64,000 nucleotides of DNA, taken from positions 52,446,636-52,510,635 of the forward strand of contig NC_081414.1 of the NCBI RefSeq assembly GCF_030272615.1, written 5' to 3'. The number at the start of each line of letters is the position of its first letter. The stretch's first letter is position 1. Shown in pieces: positions 31,789 to 41,548 of this stretch. The stretch comes from Cryptomeria japonica. Taxonomy: Eukaryota; Streptophyta; Pinopsida; Cupressales; Cupressaceae. A model generated the notes under the pieces. That model saw nothing but the letters and a program-made list of their open reading frames with translations. It did not search any database and had not been told where the DNA came from. The position numbers and the translations under genes are program-made.

Positions 31789-33126
31789 TTGGTCGAGCAA
31801 TTGTTTATACCAGCATACGACCTACCAGAGTGTGAAATGGTGTGTATTCTCATTGGTCCCGAGTCCCCTTGGTACCAAGAAACCTTTGCTTTCCTCAAAG
31901 ACAACACCATTCCCCCACACCTCACCAAAACCCAACAGCAAACCTTCATCCGCCGATGTGCCCATTACACCATCCTTGCAGACACCTTGTTCAGAAGGCA
32001 TTTTGATGGGTCCCTCCTAAGGTGTTTAGATAAACAAGAAGCAGAATGGGCATTACACGAAATACACGAGGGTACCTGTGAGGCACACTCAAGTGGACTC
32101 ACATTGGCTAAAAAAATTTTGAGAACATGATACTATTGGTCTAAAATGGAAGAAGATGCATATAATTATGTGAAGAAATGCATCCCTTGCCAGCAGCATG
32201 GCGACAAGATTCATGTACTATCACAAGAATTGTAGCCATTCATTACACTATGGCCCTTCTCGCAGTGGGGGCTCGATCTCATTGGGAAAATCCACCCTTC
32301 ATCTTCAAACAAACATAAATTCATTATCACTGCCACCGAATACTTCACCAAGTGGGTAGAGGCTATCCCTCTTACTTTCACCACCAGTAAGCAAATATCC
32401 AAATTCATCCTAAACTACCCAATCTGCCGATATGGCATCCCAAAAGTTATCGTCACAGATAATGGTAAACAATTTAAGAACCAGGATGTCAAAGAACTCT
32501 ACCAAAAATTCAACATCCAACACCACTTCTCTACTCCATATTACCCCCAAGGCAATGGCCAAGCTGAGGCTTCTAATAAAACCCTAATAAAAATCCTCAA
32601 AAAGACAGTCAATGAAGCAGGCCGTGATTGGCACCTCCAAATCCATCCTACATTGTGGGCCTACCACACCTCCATCTGCACCCCCACAGGTGCCACTCCT
32701 TATTCCCTAGTATTTGGTTCCGAAGCCATCCTTCCCCTTGAGATCAAGATTCCCTCTCTAAGGGTATCGCTGCAAAACATCCTACCAGAGGAAGAATATA
32801 GAATTGTCCGCTTACAAGAGCTAGAATTGTTAGATGAAAGGTGTCTCAAGGCCTTGAATCATCTTCGGGTATATCACAACTATCTACGCATGAGTTATCA
32901 TAAAAAAGTCAGAACCCGAGAATTCCAAGTTGGTGATCTTGTCCTCATGGAAAATCAGAAAAATCTACAAGAAAGAGAAAAGAAAGGCAAGTTCGAGCCT
33001 AATTGGCTTGGACCATATGTAATCACAGCAAAATATGGATTAGGATCTTATCATTTGGCTACTCCTGAAGGTGATCCTTTGGATGATCCAATGAATATCA
33101 TGCACCTCAACAGATTTTATGCTTAG
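31789..33126 (+). pseudogene. Tat integrase with GPY/F-type C-terminus
   Basis: H2C2 zinc head (HEIHEGTCEAHSSG ... CIPCQQHGD, about 32,060-32,205), catalytic core with WGLDLIG (Asp, about 32,275), VTDNGKQF (Asp, about 32,460) and GQAEASNK (Glu, about 32,565), and a C-terminal WLGPYVITAKYGLGSYHL module ending at NRFYA, TAG 33,124. All three catalytic residues are present, but TGA 32,128-32,130 and TAG 32,233-32,235 break the frame. Confidence 0.92.
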
Positions 33127-35245
33127 TCCTCAGAAAGTCTTAAATTGTCAAAAAAAAAAAATCAAGAAAAATTAAAAAAAAAAAATGAGAAAAAGATCCT
33201 GAAAAAATCGTCACTTTGGTGAAAACCTGGCAAACAGGCACCTTATGACACAAAAAAATTAAAAAATCAGAAAAAATAAAGAAAAAAAATTCATCCATTA
33301 GTGAAAGCCACTTGGTGGCGCTATGGACAAGTACCTTGGTGAAAACTTGTGTGCAGTCGCCAAGGTAAATAACCGGATCCACTGTCTATCATGTCGATAC
33401 TGCAAATCATCCACCATCCAGCCCACCCATGCGCAACATTCCTTCTTTTCCGCCTCCCAATAAAACATGCGTATGATGATGAAGTCTTCGCCTGAGTCAT
33501 GAACAAGGAATGTCCCACTGAAACTGAGATTTTATGCCTCTGTGTGTAAGCTTCAAGAAGTCTTGAGAAACAATCCCAAGTCCATCCTAGTTCTACTCTT
33601 GGCAAGAGGTATCATGTGGTCGCAAGGAAGAGACTTGTTAGATTTTGTTAGATCTTTTCATATAGGCTTGCATCTTTTTCCCTACGACTGCCACTATTTA
33701 CGACTGCCTGGGTTCTTCCATATCCAGGTACGTTATGATAGGTGCATACTAGGGCATGTTTTGGATCCTTCTTGTATAAATCAGCGACCTGGTACTAGTT
33801 TTTATCAACACTTACCTTCTCGTGTACAAGAGGTATCGGTGTGTTTGAGGGTTTCCTTGCATGAACCCACAACTCTGTATTAGTGTTTCTTAACACTTGC
33901 ATTGTTGTGTGCAAGAAATTCCCATTTGTCTACAGAGTCAGTCCATGCCCTGCATTTCTCATGGCATCCTGATTTCTATAATCAATGGTGCAAGTCACTC
34001 AGGGAAACATCAAACTAGGTTGGCTCTCCACATTTGTTGTGCACAAAATCTCACCATCATTCCATCAAATCCTAAACTCAATAATCCCATGGAGTTCTCA
34101 ATTGCCCCCATTTTCCTCCGCGGTCTCGCATCTCATATTCTTCTTTCCAAATACCTCACGACTGCTTCATATTTGTTCCTCATCTATCCCTTCTACCTTA
34201 ATTTTTCTTCCTCTATTTTTTTTTCCTCACATAATCAATTCTGGTTTTGATTCATGTCTTATACAGGATGTATCCTTCCTGAAACTAGACGTTCTGATCA
34301 TGTCTTATACGGGATGAATCCTTCCTGAAACCAGACGTTGTGATCTGATCATGTCTTATACAGGATGAATCCTTCCTGAAACTAGACGTTGTGATCAGTC
34401 ATGTCTTATACAGGATGTATCCTTCCTGAAACTAGACACTCTGATCATGTCTTATACAGGATGAATCTTTCTTGAAACTAGACATTGTGATCAATCATGG
34501 CTTATACAGGACGAATCCTTCCTAAAACCAGATGTTGTGATCTGATCATGTCTTATACAGGATGAATCCTTCCTAAAACCAGATGTTGTGATCTGATCAT
34601 GTCTTATACAGGATGAATCCTTCCTAAAACCAGATGTTGTGATCAGTCATGTCTTATACAGGATGTATCCTTCCTAAAACCAGACACTCTGATCATGTCT
34701 TATATAGGATGAATCCTTCCTGAAACTAGACGTTGTGATTAGTCATGTCTTATATAGGATGTATCCTTCCTGAAACCAAACATTCTGATCATGTCTTATA
34801 TAGGATGAATCCTTCCTGAAACTAGATGTTGTGATCAGTCATGTCTTATATAGGATGTATCCTTCCTGAAACCAGACACTCTGATCATGTCTTATATAGG
34901 ATGAATCCTTCTTGAAACCAGTTATTGTGATCAATCATGTCTTATACAGGATGAATCCTTCCTAAAACCAGACACTTTGATCATCTTTGTCTTATACAGG
35001 ATGAATTCTTCTTGAAACCAGACTGAATCTAGATCATATCAATCAAATCAAATCAAATCTATCGGGATATCAACTTCGCAAAACTCCAAAGATCAAATAC
35101 CTCAATTGATCTCCCAAGGGGGCATCACCATACCATAATCTATCAATCAAGAGTCGAGGCATCCTATCAGACCAATATCAGAATCAAAACAAGATTATTC
35201 TTTGAATCAATGCGTCATCACACCTCGCTTCAAAGAGGGGCAAAA
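33127..35245 (+). other. Tat element 3' untranslated region
   Basis: 2.1 kb after integrase. It begins with A-rich tracts and a GTGAAAACCTGGCAAACAGGC hairpin element (33,218-33,240), then about 900 bp with no recognised gene, then the 16-copy repeat, then the polypurine tract CAAAGAGGGGCAAAA at 35,231-35,245. Several modules recur in the nested element. Confidence 0.8.
34251..35030 (+). repeat. Sixteen-copy 46/50-bp tandem repeat in the Tat 3' UTR
   Basis: Units read TCATGTCTTATACAGGATG, then (A/T)ATCCTTCCTGAAAC(T/C)AGA and a variable end. In much of the array two unit types alternate: a 50-bp form with GAATCC and GTTGTGATCAG, and a 46-bp form with GTATCC and ACACTCTGA. This implies past expansion of a 96-bp dimer. 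Confidence 0.92.
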
Positions 35246-36318
35246 TGTAGACACTTAAAAATAATTATTTTAATTATTTTTAATTCCTCACATAATTAAT
35301 TAATTAATTATGTTAATTCATATTCCTCTCAATATTAATATAATTAATATTGTCACTATAGCATATGATTGATTTATTTAATAAATCAATCCCTTTCTTT
35401 ATTCTTCTAAAAAAATCAAATCCTCACAAATCTTCCTCTTAGCTAATTAATTTCAAATCATCTTCTTAATTCATTCTTCTAGAAACCCCCTAAACTCACT
35501 TAACATTATTCTTCTAATTTTTTATTCCCTCCACTCATTCTCTCCTAGTCAAATTCTCCTACAAATATTAATCCCACCTAACATTTCCTCTAATCCCTCT
35601 CCTAATGAGTCATTAATGGTTAATCATCATGATTAGCCACAAAGTCAACTCTTTGTCTTTTTCAACCAGCCACTAGCTTTAAATGCTCTTTTCCTAGGTG
35701 AATGTAAGATTTTCAAAATAACACATTCCTCTAGGCATCCCCTCTTCCAAGGAATTTTTAATTCCTTTTTATTCCTCCAATCCCCATGATATCCTTTTTT
35801 GGAGAATTTTTAATTCCTCCAATGCATCTTGTGGAGTGTGGAGATACGAAATGTCTTTAAGGCATATTTCTTGGTCTCCACACCCTCTCTTGGACCTTGT
35901 GTGAGCTCACAAGTAAATCTTAGCCCTTCATCTCGAATTTATCCTAGCCATCCATTTTCCTCTCCTCTTCATATAAAATAGGGCTCCATCCCTTTATTCA
36001 AAACATCTTGAAATCCAGTAAGTTTATGCTGCCCTTTTGAGCCTAGGAAATTATCTTGGCAACTTGATCATCTCATTCTTATCATTTTTCAAATCCATTC
36101 CATTTGTGCACAACATTGGAGAGCCATCCACATCCAGCAATCAAAGGAGCACATCAAGTGGAGCATTATCAAGGGGCACCTTCACTTCATCAAGCTCAAT
36201 CCGAAGGAGAAGGTAAAATAGCAAGGTGAAATGGTCTTTTAATGATATTTTAGCATTCTGCATGTCTATTTTGTTATGTTTTGATCATTTGACCTTCAAA
36301 TCTATTTTCTCCTCTTCA
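35246..36318 (+). repeat. Tat element 3' LTR
   Basis: 1,073 bp, partner of 13,166-14,228. It has a 12-bp extra segment near 36,140 and scattered substitutions relative to the 5' LTR. It is followed by the CAATG duplication at 36,319-36,323. Confidence 0.95.
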
Positions 36319-36323
36319 CAATG

Positions 36324-36736
36324 TACTGCTACAATTCAGCATCTGCTATGCTAGGTTCAATACATGTTTAAGCTCACACTATAACGATAAACCTTATACA
36401 AAATATGTCCTATGCATTCGCATATGTCTCATTTTCTATTCCATCCACTATCCTTATTATTAAATGATTTACAAGATCTCATACAAATATGAGTCTATTA
36501 GAATATGCCATGATGATTTTACAAAAGACATTTACAATTAAATACAATAAACAAAAGTTTATTCCTGTCGGCTGGAGTGCCAGTATACATTGTTGTCGTT
36601 GTTAGTGAAGTGTCTGCTGGTGCCGGTGCCTGCCGGTGGTTTACCAGATGAATGCCACAAGGTTGCCTAAAGGTTTCCACAACGTTTCCATCAATGACAA
36701 CACCTTCAATTCTCGTCAGAGTGTACAATGCCAACA
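36324..36736 (-). repeat. Element B right LTR, second part
   Basis: Continues 12,783-13,165 after the Tat insertion and ends GTACAATGCCAACA. Its copy of the conserved palindrome near the LTR start is mutated (TTCCATCAATGACAA). Confidence 0.9.
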
Positions 36737-36742
36737 AAAGAT

Positions 36743-38410
36743 GAACCTGAAGATAATGATCATGTTATTCCAAGATATGTGAGACTGAATTTTAATCCTA
36801 AATAGATTATTAGGGATAAGGATGTTGGAGTACTAACCAGAAGAAGAATCAGAGAAAATTATTGCATGATCTCCACTACTGAACCAAGAACTTCTAAGGA
36901 AGCATTTGGTGATGATCATTGGGTTAAAGTTATGGAAGAGGAACTAGATAAAATTGAGAACAACACATGGACCCTCGTACCCCAACCAGTAAATAAAAAT
37001 GTGATAGGTACTAAATGGGTATTCAAGAATAAGTTGAATGAAGATGGTGTTGTAGTTCGCAACAAAGATAGGTTGGTTTGAAAAGGTTATGCACAAGAGG
37101 AAGGAGAAGATTATGGTGAGACTTTTTCACCAGTGGCAAGACTGGAAGGTGTCAAAACTTTACTTGCATTTATAGCACATAAGAAATTCAAGGTATACCA
37201 GATGGATGTTATGTTAGCATTTTTGAATGGGATACTGGAAGAAGTATATATGGAGCAATCAGATGGTTATGCTTTGACTGATGAGAAAGACATGGTATGC
37301 AAATTTCATAAGGATTTATATAGATTAAAGCAAGCACTGAGAGCATGGTATGAAAGGATTCATACACATCTGATGAAGATAGGCTTTCTGAGAACCAGTG
37401 ATGACAGTAACATATATCTCAAATCTGAAGGAGATAAAATATTGGTCAGAGAAATATTTGTAGATGATTTCATATTTGGAGGTAATGATGACATGAGCAA
37501 TAGTTTTGTAGATGAAATGAAAAATGAGTTTGAAATTTCTTAAGTGAGAGAAATAAAAAATTTCATAGGCTTGCAAAAACAATAAATGAAGAGTGGTATT
37601 TGCGTCACACAGTCTAAGTGTGTGAAAGAGGTCTTGAAGATATTTGGCATGAGTGACTATAAACTAGTTGGGACACCAATGGTTACAGGTTGTAAGTTGT
37701 CTAACAAAGATGAATCCACAACTATTGATGAGAAGGAATACATGGCAATGATCTGAAAATTGCACTAAGTTGTTCACAACAGACCAGATATAGCTAATGC
37801 AGTTGGCATAGTTGCTAGATTCTAGAAGAATCCCAAGGAAACACATCTGATAGCAACCGAGAGGATTTTTAGATATTGTAAAGGTACTGTTGACTATGGA
37901 TTATGGTATCCATATGGAGAAAATTTTGACTTGAAGGTGTACATAGATGCAGATTGGGCAGGAAATGTTGATGACCAGAAAAGCACAACTGGTGGAGCAT
38001 TTTTTCTTGGAGGAAGACTTGTTTCATGGAGTAGTAAGAAGCAGAGTTGTACTTCACAATCTACTATTGAAGCTGAGTATGTTGCAACTTACATGAATTG
38101 TACTCAGGCTATCTGGATGAGGCACATTTTGGAAGGTTTTAAGATGACGATTTTAGAACCTATAAATATTTTATGTGATAATACAAGTGCCATAAATATT
38201 TCCAAGAACCTTGTTTTGCATACACAAACCAAGCATATTGAATTGAAGTATCATTTCTTAAGTGAAAAAGTACAGAGTAAAGATGCGATCTTGGAGCATG
38301 TTTCTACCAAGGAGAAGCTTGTAGATATCTTTACTAGACCTCTGCTTAATATTACTTTTGAGTATCTTAGAAGTCAGCTAGGGGTTGTACCCTTTCATGA
38401 GGTCAGCTAA
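36743..38410 (+). pseudogene. Copia A copy 2 RT and RNase H, broken
   Basis: After the B insertion the frame resumes with RYVRLNFNP, then the RT entry (WVKVMEEELDKIENNTW, GTKWVFKNK), MDVMLAFLNG, FVDDFIFGGND and the RNase H/C-terminal blocks to 38,410. Stops TGA 37,079-37,081, TAA 37,583-37,585, TAA 37,766-37,768 and TAG 37,823-37,825 are at the same codons as in copy 1. Others (TAG near 36,803, TAA near 37,541, TGA near 37,754) are private. Confidence 0.9.
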
Positions 38411-38628
38411 GCATGATGTAGATTACATAACTCTCGGAGCTACTTGCAAAATTTTAAAGAAGGATTGTTGTAGAAGTGGAGTTATTTAATAGGGGGAGCA
38501 TCAAGTTGCAGGTTGTTGATGCTGCACAGTGAAATTTGACATTACATGTTTTACATTCAATTTGGCATTGTTGTCAAAGGGGGTCAAGAATTGATATTTG
38601 TATTGCCATAAATGCCAAAGGGGAATAT
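38411..38628 (+). other. Copia A copy 2 3' untranslated region and polypurine tract
   Basis: Non-coding, matching 9,211-9,428. The purine run CCAAAGGGGAATAT ends at the LTR start. Confidence 0.8.
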
Positions 38629-40021
38629 TGTTGGCATTTGCATGAAGATTGCATTAATGATATGTTGTTGTCATTGATGTCAATTAACCAGTAATGATAT
38701 TGTTAATATTGTTGTAATATTGTTTTGTAACCGGTAGGAAGAATTTGTGGAGTGAACCGGTATTGCTATATATTGGAGAGTTGAACAGGTTACCGGTAAA
38801 CTCTACCTGTTGTTTTTTATAAACCCTAACCAATTAAGTTTGGTGAATTGGTTATATTGGTTTATGATTTGATGATGAGCAGAAATGATTATGACATGTA
38901 TGATTATTGTATGAAGATGATTTCAAGTGTTTTGGTGAGTTGTTGTAACGGTTTTTGTCTAGGGAATGAGCAAGTATATTGCATATAATGCAAAGCACGT
39001 GATGAGTTACTAAGTTTGATGATACGGTGATCAAGGAGCGATCAAGGTTTTTTTGATAGATGTGCAGAGATTGCTATGTAATCTAATGGTCATACTTGAA
39101 CTGACTTGTTTGTAATGTCTATGAGAATTAGGTTTTTATTGTGTTACTGACCTAATTGATTTGTTTATAAGGTCGATGAAGTTGTTTAGTTTAAGAGTTG
39201 GCAAAGAGTTGGCAAAGATCAGTTGAGTGTGTGGTTGCCAAACTAGATGATGTATCTGCAATTTGAGTAAACGCATATAGGAGCATGAAAAGGATTCCAT
39301 CAAGAAAGTGTAGTGCTATTCAGACAGATCAACAAACTCCTTTTGTTTTCTAGCAATTACAACAAAATTGAAATCCCCTAACTAGGTAAGCTCTATCAAG
39401 CTTGGTACTATTCAAATCCTCTAACAAGGTGATCCATTAGCTTGGATTTTCAAATTCTCTACTGAGGTTACTCCTTATAGGGTATTGCTTCTAACAAGGC
39501 ATTGTAGTCAATCCCTTAACTGGGTGGTTCCTAATAGGATCAGTTCTTAACAGGACTTTTGTAAAGCTTTAACAGGCTAGGCTCCTAATAGACGAACTTC
39601 GAAATAGTTCAAATAGTTATCTTGTGAGTGTCATCTCACCGTTTTTTTTCCCATTTGGGTTTCCACGTCAAAAAATATTTGTGTCAAGTGGTGAATGTTT
39701 TTGTGGTTATGTTCTTATGGTTGATTTACCTAACTACTTAACTACTTTGATAGGTTATGATAACCGGAAGCATTGAGAAATGAAGTTTGTTGACATATGA
39801 AAAAGGATTTGGATGTTTATGAGTTTGAAGTTGTTTACTGTTAATTTGTTGTAACATTCAACCGGTTTATCTTATGAGTTTTTATTTTGATAGTGGTATT
39901 ACATTGATAGCTCTAAGTTTACTTTGAGAAATTGATTTTTGAGATTGGTGAAGTTTTATCAGTTTTTCTATCTACTGATTCACCCCCCCTCTTAGTAGTT
40001 GACCAAATAATTGTTCTTTCA
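38629..40021 (+). repeat. Copia A 3' LTR
   Basis: Starts TGTTGGCATTTGCATG and carries TTGTCATTGATGTCAA at 38,668-38,683. Near its end it has TACTGATTCACCCCCCCTC, a motif repeated near the 3' ends of the B, C, D and F LTRs. The end at CTTTCA (40,021) is inferred because copia C coding sequence follows at once. Confidence 0.8.
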
Positions 40022-41534
40022 TCATACCATCAACCATAATCTTTACATGCAAAACAATAACCAGAGAAAGGTGGCTCATTACTTACAAACTTATTCTGCC
40101 AAACATGAGGTGATTTTACTGGTTTTTCCTCTCTATTTCTCCTTCTTTAGGAATGGATCCTGGGTTGTCCATGCTCTTCAGATCTTTCATTTGATATCTT
40201 CTTCTTTCATGATTCTCTTGACTTGATGGCAACAACCTTTCTTTGTCTCCTACCAGTGGAAGGCCTTCCAGGCTACCTTCTCATGTTCTTGCTTCCGATG
40301 AAGCTATCTTCACCTATTTTCCCTTTTCCTTTCAGATCAGCATTGTTCCTCCATGCAACACTATTCTTCATCCTCAGCTTCATGTCCTCGTCGGTTGTAG
40401 TCAGATCTATCCTTTTCTTTGGAGCATTTCTAATAGTGAAGGTCTGACCCTTTCCATTTCCATTTGAGGAGACAAATTGAATATCTTTGTGGGATGTCTC
40501 CTTTCTTATAGAGCATTCACCAACAACACATCCTAATCCTCCAGTATCCTTGGAATGTTTTTGTTGATTCAATCTTTTTTCCAAGGCTTCAATGCTGCCA
40601 TCATACCGGTTTCTTACCTTGAGTTCATTTCTACACTTCTCAAGGTCTTTCCTTAGATTCTCCATTTCCTCTTTTAGCTTCTGACACTCTTTGTCCTTTG
40701 TTTCCACTTCTAGTTGTAGATCCTCACATCTTCTCTCTTTTTCATCAAAGAATGATTTCAACTCATCAGTCAATCCTTTTTCCTCTTCTAGTTGAGATGT
40801 CAATACAGAGATATTGTTATTTGACTCTTCAAGGCATATTCTCAACCGACTACATTCATCATGAACTGAATCTTTGTACCTTTTAAAATCCTTTCTAACA
40901 TTTTGTAGCTCTTCTAGTGCACTTACCAATTCACTTTCAAGATCTACTTCGGCTTCATATTCATCATCACTCCTAAACACATCTTGCCGGTGGGATCTAT
41001 CTGCCTTGTCACACTATGATGTATGCACTTTACTTTCTATCTCTTGTACCTTGAAGAGATGGGTTTCCTCTTCATCAAAACTGCAGCTGTTGACCGATCT
41101 GGTATCAACACTTCCACATGTGTCTACTTTGTTGTTCTTCATGCTTCCACAATCTGATTCAGTAGTGCATGGCTCATTTCCATAAAGTTTCTTCAGTCTA
41201 TCCCATAGACTCTTTGTCGATTTACACTTATCCACCTGTGAGGAGACATCACCGGTGAGCCCACTAAATATAGCCTTCATGGCTTCTTTATTGCACAAGG
41301 ATCTTCTTTCTTCTTCGGGACCGGTGGCAGAACTGACATTCCTAGGGAGACCATTAACAACTACCATCCATACATCATAACGTAAGGAGGACAGGTAGAC
41401 TTCCACTCTACAAATCCAAATAGAATAGTTTGAACCATAAAAAAATAGAGCAGAGATTGACACTAAACAGACCATTGTGTCCTTAAGCCATAATCTAACC
41501 AAGAAAGAGAAATCTTGATAAACAAGGTACCTAT
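40022..41534 (-). pseudogene. Copia C gag, cut in its zinc knuckle
   Basis: On the minus strand: a gag N-terminal region (NYSIWICRVEVYLSSLRYDVW, CNKEAMKAIFSGL, KSLWDRLKKLYG; 41,440-41,150), then a long coiled coil (DLESELVSALEELQNVRKDF ... LEVETKDKECQKLKEEMENL; 40,980-40,600), then a basic stretch, then GYCFACKDYG at 40,022-40,050. That is the start of the CCHC knuckle, broken off by the copia A array. In this type of copia gag a helical spacer between capsid and knuckle is usual. Several frameshifts and stops. Confidence 0.82.
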
Positions 41535-41546
41535 GCTCTGATACCA
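41535..41546 (-). promoter_or_regulatory. Primer-binding site TGGTATCAGAGC, copia C
   Basis: Perfect initiator tRNA-Met-type site on the minus strand, 2 nt inside the LTR that ends GTCTAACA. Confidence 0.95.
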
Positions 41547-41548
41547 AT

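Larger units (their letters stand above)
13166..36318 (+). mobile_element. Tat/Ogre-lineage Ty3/gypsy retrotransposon, near complete, decayed
   Basis: LTRs of 1,063 and 1,073 bp with CAATG target duplication enclose the plus-strand order leader, gag, protease, G-patch, RT, RNase H, archaeal-type RNase H, integrase, repeat-rich 3' UTR. The second RNase H after the canonical one is the hallmark of the Tat clade (established knowledge). Removing the nested element (19,632-28,532) leaves about 14.2 kb, which fits the large size of this clade. At least six in-frame stops and several frameshifts make it non-functional. Confidence 0.92.
11477..36737 (-). mobile_element. Short copia-like element B, split by the Tat element
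   Basis: On the minus strand, LTRs of about 800 bp flank an interior of only about 500 bp (12,279-12,780). Primer site TGGTATCAGAGC and a polypurine tract are in the right places. The right LTR is split by the 23-kb Tat insertion (13,166-36,318). Host sequence flanking B rejoins in frame through the candidate duplication AAGAT (11,472-11,476 and 36,738-36,742). The terminal bases are slightly ambiguous (TTG...CAA against TG...CA). It encodes no recognisable enzyme, so it must depend on another copia element. Confidence 0.75.
1..40021 (+). mobile_element. Copia A array (Ty1/copia, partial), host of several nested elements
   Basis: A Ty1/copia family on the plus strand is present as two units. 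Copy 1 supplies RT/RNase H (1-349 and 8,216-9,210) and an LTR starting at 9,429. Copy 2 supplies protease and integrase (about 9,857-11,476), RT/RNase H (36,743-38,410) and a 3' LTR (38,629 to about 40,021). The middle LTR breaks off at about 9,856 and runs straight into copy 2 coding sequence, so the 3' end of that LTR, the primer site and most of gag are missing. The array sits inside the gag zinc knuckle of copia C, so A inserted into C. Its own 5' LTR and gag must lie left of the window. The right end at 40,021 (after CTTTCA) is an estimate. Confidence 0.8.

Noticed and set aside
34251-35030. CRISPR-like regular repeats
   Set aside because: Units are head-to-tail with no unique spacers, lie inside a plant retrotransposon 3' UTR and differ by point changes. 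It is a tandem repeat.
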